The notes beneath the pieces were generated by a model. That model saw only the letters and a program-made list of their open reading frames with translations. It ran no database searches and was not told the DNA's origin. From contig MU004182.1 in NCBI GenBank assembly GCA_010093605.1, positions 2,155,195 through 2,219,194 of the forward strand: a stretch of 64,000 nt of DNA. The letters run 5' to 3'. Positions 56,192 to 64,000 of this stretch are shown here, in pieces. The stretch is from Lophium mytilinum (taxonomy: Eukaryota; Ascomycota; Dothideomycetes; Mytilinidiales; Mytilinidiaceae). Each line of letters opens with the position of its first letter. The stretch's first letter is position 1. Both the position numbers and the translations under genes were made by a program.

Positions 56192-57427
56192 CTAGAGAAG
56201 CGGCATGGTACCGTATACCTCCCTAAGCTGCTCCCAGGTAATATTTGTCCCGTAGATAAGCTTTGCGACTACCTTACCAGCCCAAAGACCACTCCTAGGT
56301 GAAGCCATGTACTGACGATGTGCGATTTCAGCACTCTTCGATGCCATGTAGTTGGAAAGGTATGTAGAGTTATTGCTCTGCTTCATATTCCCTTGCTGGT
56401 GAATCAGAGGTGACGCCGTCACTTCGCTCTCCATTTCCTTCATGAAACGCATCACGCGTTTCTTGAACTCGATTATCGGTCGATTCTCCTCCGCGGACAA
56501 TCCTGGAAAGGTAATAAACTCTGGTGAGACTGATAGCTGTTCAATGGGGGCAGCCTGGGCACTACTCCAATCAATGACTCCTGTTAGGTTGTATTCGTCG
56601 TCGAACAGCAGATTGCCGTAATGGAGGTCGAGGTGACAGAGTGGGAAGGGGCCCCGAATTCTATCTTCGATGATGATATGGGCTAGAGCGGTTTTCAGCA
56701 CCCAGCATGCCGTACGCCAGTCTGGATCGTGCGGATGTAAGGTCATTATTTCTCGATTTTCGCCTTGTCTTTGATTGTAAAAGTACTCGAAAGAAGTTTC
56801 CAAGGGGCCTGGTGAGTGGTGCCACGCCATGGGAATGATCTCAATTGCCTGATCAGCGTTTTCTCCACACCAAAGCCGTCCAATGCGGTCGAACGTCAAA
56901 TTTTGGAGTTCCACAAAGACATTTGCAAATTGTCTCGCGACCTTAATGCGATGCTGCGGAGGTATCGATAACGCCATTCCATTGTCAAGGGACCGGCCGT
57001 CTATGCATTCCATAAGAACGTACGGATATCCGAACGGTTGGTCTTTAGACATCTCAAAGTCGAAAACCATAGGCACCGGGATGGTCGTGCGTTGGCGAAT
57101 GGTCTTCATCGTCGCTATCTCACTGAGCAACATGGTCTTGGTGTCTGCGTCGACGGTACGATATGGAATGCGAGCCACCCAGTAGACTGTGTCCGAAAAA
57201 GCAAGTTCCAAGATGAGATTATCGAAGCCTGACGTAAAACGTGCTGGATCTATGCTGCAACCAACATCGGGCGATAGGTCCGTTTGGTGTCTCCGCCGCG
57301 AGTCTACTGCACGCTTCTCTAGATGCTCTAAGTTTGCCGAAGAGAGGATGAGCTGGATTCGTTTATATTTCTCGGACCCTGGACTAAGATTGGTGGAATT
57401 GTGCCAATGTTCACTCGGTCTTGTCAT
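56192..57427 (-). CDS. Aminoglycoside-phosphotransferase-fold protein (fungal APH family)
   Basis: A frame of 411 aa from ATG 57427 (upstream sequence in frame has no ATG, though a further 5' exon is possible). The kinase-like landmarks are ILELAFSDTVYWVARIP (N-lobe strands), an MLLSEIATMKTIR helix with Glu, GYPYVLMECIDGRSL (hinge), the catalytic loop CHLDLHYGNLLFD (HxDxxxxN) and metal-binding GVIDWSSA (DW). This matches the large fungal APH/ChoK-like family, whose members phosphorylate small molecules or are pseudokinases. The catalytic Asp, Asn and metal Asp are all present, so activity is likely. The true substrate is unknown; an antibiotic is unlikely. Confidence 0.85.
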   Translation of the reverse strand: MTRPSEHWHNSTNLSPGSEKYKRIQLILSSANLEHLEKRAVDSRRRHQTDLSPDVGCSIDPARFTSGFDNLILELAFSDTVYWVARIPYRTVDADTKTMLLSEIATMKTIRQRTTIPVPMVFDFEMSKDQPFGYPYVLMECIDGRSLDNGMALSIPPQHRIKVARQFANVFVELQNLTFDRIGRLWCGENADQAIEIIPMAWHHSPGPLETSFEYFYNQRQGENREIMTLHPHDPDWRTACWVLKTALAHIIIEDRIRGPFPLCHLDLHYGNLLFDDEYNLTGVIDWSSAQAAPIEQLSVSPEFITFPGLSAEENRPIIEFKKRVMRFMKEMESEVTASPLIHQQGNMKQSNNSTYLSNYMASKSAEIAHRQYMASPRSGLWAGKVVAKLIYGTNITWEQLREVYGTMPLL

Positions 57428-57981
57428 CGTAGATGGAGCTGGCAGTTCTTCAAACAAAGGCCAGCTGTCAGCAGACAACTTTTGGGTGCGCAGGACTGAG
57501 GCTGCAAGGTGGTAGCGATGGCTGGTAGCTGAAATATGGACACTTCGTCGTAATGGCGTAGTCCGTTGTAGCTAGTACACTCAGTATAGTGGTAGCTATT
57601 GTCTTCCGTACTCTTGTGTAACTCTCGATAACTGAGAGACCCAAAAGCGTCTAATGGGGGTGGTGGAACAGAGAAGAAGATGAGCTTCGACTCGTGCGAT
57701 TTTGGCGTGCGCTGAGACAAAGGCTGAACTCCTCCATAGTCGCATTTTGACGATTTTGCTGCTTGATCCGAAAGGTCGGGCTACATGATGTAGAATTTAC
57801 ACGGCGCTCTCGGTCTACTTACAGGATTGAAGGAGGCAGTCTTTTCTCTTGGTGGTTGGAGGGCCAGGGGCTGTGGTTGGTGAGCTGTTGGCCTTGTGGC
57901 CTGAGGCACGAAGCACCCGCGTCATCGCTCGAGATTTCGGAGATCTCAAGTCCGCAGCTCTGCAATCAACAACATGCGTCC
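57428..57981. other. Divergent promoter between APH-fold gene and FPGS
   Basis: About 550 bp shared by two divergent genes. No conserved site was recognised. Confidence 0.35.
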
Positions 57982-59707
57982 ATGTTCATAACCCGTAAAA
58001 TACTGTGCTTCCGAAGCACCCAGAGAGCCTCTCGCCTTTTCAGTACCGCGTCAATCATGGAGGAACGAGACTACAGTGTAAATATCCCTTCCAATTACCA
58101 GCCTTCCTGCTTAGACTGACCATGTCGCAGGCTGCTGTTGCAGCACTCAATACGCTGCAGTCGAACTTCTCCGTCGTCGATGCGATCCGGAAATCGGGGA
58201 AGAAGATGAATGAGCAAGCCATTCCCGAAATGCTTGAGTGGTGTCGGAGAATTGGGTACAAGGTGGGTAGTACTTTGGAAGTCTTCCTTTGCCTTTCGCT
58301 GAACATTGATAGCCTATCGATATGGACAAACTGAACCTCATTCATATTGCCGGAACGAAGGGAAAGGGCTCTACCAGTGCCTTCATTTCTTCCATTCTCT
58401 CCCAATATCTCCCCTCGGCGCAACAGCAGAATCCAAAGTTGCATAAAGTCGGCCTCTACACCTCACCTCACCTCCGCTTTGTGCGCGAGCGAATACGGAT
58501 CAACAACGAGCCCATATCGGAGGAGTTATTCACAAAGTACTTTTTTGATGTCTGGGATAGATTGGAAAACGCAGCGAAGACTTCCGATGATCCCTCCCAC
58601 AAAGTCACCGAGAAACCTGTGTACTTCCGCTATCTGACGCTCATGGCACTGCATGCATACCTTGAAGAGTCAGTGGACTCAGCAGTCATAGAGTGCGGCA
58701 TAGGCGGAGAATATGATAGCACGAACATCATTTCGCATCCCACCGTCACAGCTATAACGAGTTTAGGTATAGATCACGTTGCCATGCTAGGCTCAACGTT
58801 GCCGGAGATCGCGTGGCACAAGGCAGGAATCTTCAAGCCTGGTAGCGTCGCCTTCACGGTGCCGCAAAAGGAGGAAGCATTGAGAGTGCTCAGGAACCGT
58901 GCAGCTGAGCAAAAGGTTTCGTTGACGGTTGTGCAGCGACATCCTGATCTTGAGCACAACAAAACCAAGCTCGGGCTGGCTGCGGACTTCCAGATTTCAA
59001 ATGCTAGTCTGGCTATTGCCGTGGCAGCAGCGCATCTACGAGCTCTGGGACACAGCGATATCCCTGATCCAACAACGATACCGCATATTACACTGCCAGC
59101 GGAGTTCATCCGCGGTCTTGAGCAAGTCCATTGGCCCGGACGCTGCGAAGTCCGCCACGATGCTCCGAGCAATATAGCATGGCACATTGACGGAGGTCAC
59201 ACGCTTGACAGCATTGAGATGTCTGGCCGCTGGTTCGCGGAGCAGATCTCTGCTTCTCCAATTCCCTCTACCACCGAGGGAGGCGTAAGGAAACCAAGAA
59301 TATTGATTTTCAACCAGCAAACGCGCGATGCCAGTGCTCTAGCGCGTGCTCTCTACACTACCTTGCAGAGCTCTTTATCTACATCAACCTCTCCTTTCAC
59401 GCACGCCATCTTCACTACCAATCAGACCTTCAACGAAGGGTTCAAGCCTGATCTTGTATCGATCAATACCAATAAAGCCGACATAGATACCTTGGCTGTG
59501 CAGCGCGCGTTAGCAGCCACCTGGAGCGAGATTGACCCTAGTGCTGAGGTTAGCGTCGTCAAGACGATTGAAGAGGCTGTTGCACAGTCGAGAAAGACTG
59601 CTGCGTTGTGGAAGAGTGGTCAGAAAGAGGAGAACAGTGAGGTTATGGTGCTAATCACGGGCAGCTTGCACCTCGTTGGCGGTGCGCTTGATGTGCTGAA
59701 AAGCTGA
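57982..59707 (+). CDS. Folylpolyglutamate synthase
   Basis: Three exons (57982-58077, 58131-58262, 58313-59707), all in phase, encode 540 aa. The first exon gives a mitochondrial presequence (MFITRKILCFRSTQRASRLF) with a second Met at about residue 26, so mitochondrial and cytosolic forms from two starts are plausible, as in other eukaryotes. The P-loop IAGTKGKGST, TSPHLRFVRERIRIN, the CGIGGEYDSTNI metal/substrate loop, LGIDHVAMLG and HIDGGHTLDSIE are FPGS signatures. The enzyme adds glutamates to tetrahydrofolate with ATP, retaining folates for methionine and purine synthesis (Met7 in yeast). Splicing between YK and PIDMDKLN rebuilds the expected sequence exactly. Confidence 0.95.
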
Positions 59708-59984
59708 ACGGAAATGGATGCGATGTTGCCAAAGTCGCTGCAAAACCTAGATACCCAAGAGATTTCAACACTCTACCATCATTGACTCCAATTGATACCT
59801 TTGTATGAATTCTCGTGATATCCTACTGTTCTACCCCCTGACCCGCATGAATGGGTGAAGCTCGGCGATGCGCTCATCTCGCGGCGCTAGCTCGGGCAGC
59901 TTCAAGTTTGTTTCTGCTGGCATCATCACCACATCCTCCCCCGTCATCCGCCCTCACCTCCGTCGCCTGTTGGAGCAGCTCACC

Positions 59985-61967
59985 ATGCTGCGCGCCTCTT
60001 TGCTAAGAGCAAGGCCAATTGCGCCCGCCGCTGGCCTCCAATGGCGCGTAGCCAACCGCTTTTTCGCCGACAGCAAGAAGCCGGATGAGACGTTGCTGCC
60101 CGGCTCCCAGAGCGCCAAAACCAACATCGAAATACCCTCCCCGACCCTCTCTACGAGCAGTACAAACGCGTCTTCCGTATCAGCAAGCACAATCGCGGCT
60201 TCAGAGGTTCCCAAAACCCCCCCAACACCGCAGGAGGTCCGCTCAGCTCCGGTCGTCCAGCCTGCGACCACTCCTCCTACCGGCACAGGCTCCGCGAGCG
60301 TAGCACCACCGCCATCCGCGCCGAAACCGAAGAGGCGACGATTCAGGCGCTTCCTGCTCCAATTGCTGGTTCTGTCGGCGCTGGGATACGCTGGAGGTGT
60401 GTGGTACTCGCTCGTTTCCGACAACTTCCACGACTTCTTCACCGAGTACATACCCTTTGGCGAGGATGCCGTGGGATTCTTCGAGGAGCGTGAATACCGC
60501 AAACGCTTCCCTGGGCAAAATGTTCAGCAACGACTGCATCCACAGCTCAGCGGCGAGCAGAAGGTCACAATCCCTGGCAGGCATGGTCTGACGTCCCGTG
60601 TCGCGGACGAAGGGGAAGCGAGTGGCAGTAACCTGGGAGCGACAGGACCACATGTGAGCGCGTTGGAAAGTGATAAGACGAAGAAGCCTGATTCGTCGGG
60701 AGAGACGCCCAAAGCTACTTCGACAGCTCCGCCAGCTCTTGCGGAGAAGCCAACCGATTCCCTTACACACAATCTACTCCCAAAGGATGCTGTGAAGGAT
60801 ACAAAGGAAGCTACCCCCGCGCCCGCGCCAGCTTCCAGTACACCTGCGAAGATGATCGACAATCTGGACATTCCATCTGCCAAGGAACCTGTCGTTCAAG
60901 ACGTAGTCAAGATACTGAACGATCTCATAACAGTCATCAACGCCGATTCAGCTGCCTCCAAGTACAGCTCCGCGATAGACAAGGCAAAATCGGAACTCGG
61001 GAAAGTCATCTCGGATATCACAACCCTCAAGGAATCAGAACAAAAGGCCGCCGAGGACAAGATCCGTTCTGCTCACCTGGAATTCGACACAGCTGCGAAA
61101 GAATTGGTTCGCCGACTCGAGGCGCAGATGCACGAACAGGAGAGCCACTGGAAGGACGAGTTTGAGACAGAACGCGAGACGCTCGCTCAGACGTACAAGC
61201 ACAAGCTAGACTCGGAGCTAGAAGCGGCAAAGAAGGTCTATGAGCAACGCGTGAAGAACGAACTTCTCGAACAGTCCATCGCCCTGCAGAAATCCTTTAG
61301 CTCGTCTGTCCGCGACCGCGTTGAGTCAGAGCGCGACGGCCGGCTCTCCAAGCTCAATGAGCTCTCCTCCTCGGTACAGGAATTAGAGAAGCTAACATGG
61401 GAATGGAACTCGGTCATCGACGCCAACTTGAAGACCCAACATCTCGTGGTCGCTGTTGAAGCTGTCAAAGCCAAGCTTGCAAACGCCGAGACACCCAGGC
61501 CATTTGTCAATGAGTTGGCAGCGCTGAAGGAGATCGCTTCAGACGATCCAGTCGTCTCTGCCGCCATTGCCAGCATCAATCCCGCAGCGTATCAACGTGG
61601 TGTCGCCACACCCGCACATCTCATTGATCGCTTCCGCCGCGTATCAGCCGAGGTTCGTAAGGCTGCTCTACTCCCCGAAGATGCGGGTATCGCCTCGCAC
61701 CTCGCCAGCCTGGCCATGTCCAAATTCCTCTTCAAGAAATCTGGCCTCGCTGTGGGTGGGGACGTGGAGGCTGTTCTCGCTCGCACAGAGGTTCTACTTG
61801 AAGAAGGCGACCTAGATGGGGCCGCGAGAGAGATGAACGGCCTGGACGGGTGGGCGAAGGTTTTGAGCCGCGACTGGTTAGGGGAGGTCAGGAGGGTGTT
61901 GGAGGTGCGCCAGGCTCTCGATGTCATCAGCACGGAGGCCAGGCTGAACAGTCTGCTTGTTGACTAG
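59985..61967 (+). CDS. mic60: Mic60/mitofilin, MICOS core subunit
   Basis: Single exon. From ATG 59985 it encodes 660 aa starting with a mitochondrial presequence (MLRASLLRARPIAPAAGLQWR); the frame extends to an earlier ATG at 59868 without a better signal. A Pro/Ser/Thr linker and a basic KPKRRRFRRF lead to one membrane helix (LLQLLVLSALGYAGGVWYSL). A long coiled-coil part (about 290-480) follows. The C-terminal mitofilin signature is present (LEEGDLDGAAREMNGLDGWA ending RQALDVISTEARL). Mic60 anchors crista junctions in the inner membrane and contacts the outer membrane. Confidence 0.93.
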   Translation: MLRASLLRARPIAPAAGLQWRVANRFFADSKKPDETLLPGSQSAKTNIEIPSPTLSTSSTNASSVSASTIAASEVPKTPPTPQEVRSAPVVQPATTPPTGTGSASVAPPPSAPKPKRRRFRRFLLQLLVLSALGYAGGVWYSLVSDNFHDFFTEYIPFGEDAVGFFEEREYRKRFPGQNVQQRLHPQLSGEQKVTIPGRHGLTSRVADEGEASGSNLGATGPHVSALESDKTKKPDSSGETPKATSTAPPALAEKPTDSLTHNLLPKDAVKDTKEATPAPAPASSTPAKMIDNLDIPSAKEPVVQDVVKILNDLITVINADSAASKYSSAIDKAKSELGKVISDITTLKESEQKAAEDKIRSAHLEFDTAAKELVRRLEAQMHEQESHWKDEFETERETLAQTYKHKLDSELEAAKKVYEQRVKNELLEQSIALQKSFSSSVRDRVESERDGRLSKLNELSSSVQELEKLTWEWNSVIDANLKTQHLVVAVEAVKAKLANAETPRPFVNELAALKEIASDDPVVSAAIASINPAAYQRGVATPAHLIDRFRRVSAEVRKAALLPEDAGIASHLASLAMSKFLFKKSGLAVGGDVEAVLARTEVLLEEGDLDGAAREMNGLDGWAKVLSRDWLGEVRRVLEVRQALDVISTEARLNSLLVD

Positions 61968-62163
61968 ACCCTTCTATGTATTCCTAGTGTTCATACTGCT
62001 ACTTGTATGTTGTAGTTTATAGAAATGGAGCGCATTTTCATTTTCATCATAGTATCTTTATCAAGAGCTGGCTTTCCAAGTTCTCCCTAACTCTGTCTGT
62101 TCCCTTTCACCCCTCTCACTTTCCACACCCTATGTGCCTCCCCCGAGACAGCCATCCCCGCCC

Positions 62164-62376
62164 TCATCGCCAGCCCGCTACTCCCGTACAAAGACTACAC
62201 ATTCCCGGCGCCTCCCCAACGATCTTCGTACTCGTAACCGCACAAGCCGCCCCTCTCGCCCACGCAGCCTGGCACCTCACTGTAGTAAGAGAGTTATACC
62301 GGCTGAAGTAGTCATGAGTCGCGGTGTCTTGGATGTGTCTACAGCCACGGTAGCTGATAGACTCGACGTAACACAT
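62164..62376 (-). CDS. Tiny Cys-rich MCYV protein, copy 1
   Basis: A 70-aa frame from ATG 62376, though the open frame runs further upstream without matching its paralogue. It starts MCYVESISYRGCRHI, then has Cys at the RCQAAWARGAAC segment, AVTSTKIVGEAPG and an end pair CSLC. The pattern C-x9-C-x-H ... C ... C ... CxxC looks like a small zinc- or disulfide-stabilised fold. It is clearly related to the frame at 62690-62923 (same start, same VTST(K/D)(I/V)V block, same terminal CxxC). No signal peptide, so probably cytosolic. Function unknown. Confidence 0.5.
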   Translation of the reverse strand: MCYVESISYRGCRHIQDTATHDYFSRYNSLTTVRCQAAWARGAACAVTSTKIVGEAPGMCSLCTGVAGWR

Positions 62377-62689
62377 TTTGAGAAGTTGTGTGAAGAGCGA
62401 GTTTGTGGGTTGGAGAATGGTAGAAGGTACTTCGAAGATGCAGATGGTAGAGGTGCTTTTGAGGGTGTTGGATGTGGGTGTGGTGTTGGATGTGGTAGAC
62501 CCAACGTGCCTTTTATCTACAGACTCGGAAATGGCTTTGTCGATAAACAACACCTCATTTGGTGAATCATACCCCAATTCACCTCTTTCTGAACATCGCC
62601 AGCACTCCTTGCCCACCCCGTCAAGCCAGTTCGACCTCGATCCCGCTGCTAGCCGCCTTCCCCGCCGCCGACTAATTCAATCAACCTGC

Positions 62690-62923
62690 CTAAATGAGAG
62701 CATAGAATGCTGGCTTCTTCATCGGACACCTCCCACATCGCTCCATTGAGTGTTCAACCACGTCGGTGCTTGTGACTTCACACGCGACACCTCCACGCTC
62801 TCGCGCCTTCTCGCAGTAGATAGTGAGCGGGACCTTCTCCGTGGTATCACCCTCCTTGACATAGACCATGAGGTCGACGAGGTGGTCGCAGGGGCGGTGG
62901 TAGATGGATTTGACGTAGCACAT
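62690..62923 (-). CDS. Tiny Cys-rich MCYV protein, copy 2
   Basis: A 77-aa frame from ATG 62923: MCYVKSIYHRPCDHL, a polar middle (YVKEGDTTEKVPLTIYC), CEVTSTDVVEHSMERC and a terminal CGRC. It aligns with copy 1 at both ends with a different middle, so the two are tandem duplicates in the same orientation, 313 bp apart. Conservation of the four corner cysteines and the His while the linkers diverge argues for real proteins. Function unknown. Confidence 0.5.
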   Translation of the reverse strand: MCYVKSIYHRPCDHLVDLMVYVKEGDTTEKVPLTIYCEKARERGGVACEVTSTDVVEHSMERCGRCPMKKPAFYALI

Positions 62924-63694
62924 TGTGGCTAATTTGGCCGCGAGTGTGGTAGATGGATATTCGACTTGTTTAGTACTGTTTTCGAATGATGGGTGTGGAC
63001 GGCTTTGTGGAGAATCTGCTTGGTTTTAGTGTGGCGAATGGTATGTTGGGATTGTACGTAGGATACATTTGAGTGCTAAGAGCTACTTGTGGATGTAATG
63101 GCGATGTCTTTGATTGCGGTGGATTGGTGACGTAGTAGATGGCGCGATAAAGAAGCTTCTACCGTATGGAATAGAAGGATCTGTGAACAGTGTCTGCGAA
63201 GTGCTGTTCTGTGAGAACGGGGCTTTTATGGAAGGAGCTGGCAAGGTCTAACGGGAGGGTGAAGGAAACGCACGTGACCGGCCTTCACCATGCTGTCTGC
63301 CAACGTCACTCTCAGCTTATCCAGCGCATCCGCTTTCACCTTCTACTCGGAATTTAGTCTCTCCTACACATCGTCAAGCTAAGCACATCGGCTATGTTCC
63401 TCAGCTGTTAGCGCCACATATACCTCCACATCTCTGTATCGCCATACAGTTTTCCTCAACCACGCAACCGCCAACACATCTCCCCTTCTCCCACCTCAAA
63501 GCCACCATGACCCGTTTAAAAACCCAGCAACACCCACGAACCCCCTGCGCTGTCCACCCGGCATCACTTGCCACCTCACTCTCACCTCTCACTTACCCAT
63601 AAACCCCATAAACCGCAATGCTTCAATGCCCAACCAGTCCCCAAAGCATCAAACATCAACCTACCAATACCCAAAGAAAACTAAAGAAACCACA
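62924..63694. other. Intergenic region between micro-protein genes
   Basis: About 770 bp. A Cys-containing minus-strand frame at 63401-63592 lacks the MCYV start and is not called. CT-rich sequence near 63440-63600 looks like the leader of the plus-strand gene. Nothing else recognised. Confidence 0.35.
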
Positions 63695-63901
63695 ATGTGC
63701 CACATCAGATACACCCACCCCGCCTCCGCCCCCTCAACCTCGCAGCTCGCAACAATCTACCCCCCAAACCCAAATTTCATCCAGCAATGCATCCACGCGC
63801 GATACACCCGGCACCCATGCCCCAACCTCACCGTGTCGCACGAATATCCGTCGTCTTCTCTCCCGCCACCGCCCAATACCCTCAGCGAATCAAATTCGTA
63901 A
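63695..63901 (+). CDS. Tiny MCHI protein, possible third family member
   Basis: A 68-aa frame from ATG 63695 in good context (CCACAATGTG): MCHIRYTHPASAPSTSQ, then FIQQCIHARYTRHPCPNLTV and a Ser/Pro-rich end. The MC(Y/H)(V/I) start and later C...C pair recall copies 1 and 2, but the terminal CxxC is missing and it lies on the opposite strand. A downstream intron could add more. Support is weak and relies on the neighbouring copies and the CT-rich leader. Confidence 0.33.
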   Translation: MCHIRYTHPASAPSTSQLATIYPPNPNFIQQCIHARYTRHPCPNLTVSHEYPSSSLPPPPNTLSESNS

Positions 63902-64000
63902 GGCGGGTAGGCCCTGGTGGAGTTCGTGCACGGTCTCTCGCAGGTAGGGGGCTGAGGATGGGGGTGGGCGGGACGACGGAGGATGTAAATCAGGATGAGG

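Noticed and set aside
1-64000. CRISPR arrays, bacterial operons, rRNA genes, intact LTR or Polinton-like elements
   Set aside because: None seen. The only mobile-element hint is the mutated AT-rich block at 35.4-35.8 kb, whose family cannot be named.

Overview
The window looks like a filamentous ascomycete (Pezizomycotina). Genes are dense on both strands. Introns are short, mostly 41-62 bp, with GTRNGT donors and CTAAC/CTGAC-like branch points. The gene set is typical of such fungi: a bimodular NRPS, a Pth11/SAT4-type membrane protein, a CRH-type cell-wall transglycosidase, a NACHT/ankyrin receptor, and housekeeping genes such as RRP6, GPI1, MIC60, MDM35, FPGS and an FG nucleoporin. A Dothideomycete is my guess; the sequence alone does not prove it. 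All splice models were read by eye and phase-checked.

Layout. 1-9.8 kb: the edge of a probable secondary-metabolite cluster, with the C-terminal tail of an ACC-synthase/GliI-like aminotransferase (+), an A-T-C-A-T-C NRPS (-), a secreted NTF2-like protein (+) and a GliT-like CxxC flavoprotein reductase (-). Together they suggest a sulfur-containing diketopiperazine pathway that continues to the left of the window. 10-12.4 kb: small uncertain genes and a damaged M35-like metallopeptidase. 12.6-14.4 kb: an RtcB-type RNA ligase. 15.9-24 kb: a bromodomain-like nuclear protein divergent from a large mitochondrial protein, then a small polar protein. 24.9-30.6 kb: a short unknown gene, an MFS permease with an apparent frameshift, and the divergent pair MDM35/RRP6. 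31-37 kb: an accessory stretch with an unknown spliced gene, a strong 76-nt hairpin, a Pth11-like receptor, a 20-21-bp repeat, an AT-rich block that looks RIP-mutated, and an orphan gene just downstream of it. 37.4-44.3 kb: a decayed-looking small gene, GPI1 with a small membrane-protein gene only 17 bp upstream, and a CCCH/FG nucleoporin. 45.4-49.7 kb: an F-box-like protein and a GPI-anchored CRH enzyme. 50.2-55.8 kb: a probable allorecognition/NLR locus (alpha/beta hydrolase-NACHT, an ankyrin array that is out of frame with it, and a HET-like C-terminal fragment). 56-62 kb: an APH-fold kinase-like protein, folylpolyglutamate synthase and MIC60. 62-64 kb: a tandem set of tiny Cys-rich MCY/MCH proteins.

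The strongest candidates for new biology are the NRPS/GliT/GliI-like cluster with its odd terminal C-domain motif, the tandem micro-protein family at the right end, the orphan gene beside the AT-rich block, and the hydrolase-NACHT-ankyrin locus. Several genes carry one-base frame breaks, often near short homopolymers. Each could be true decay or an assembly error, and reads are needed to decide.
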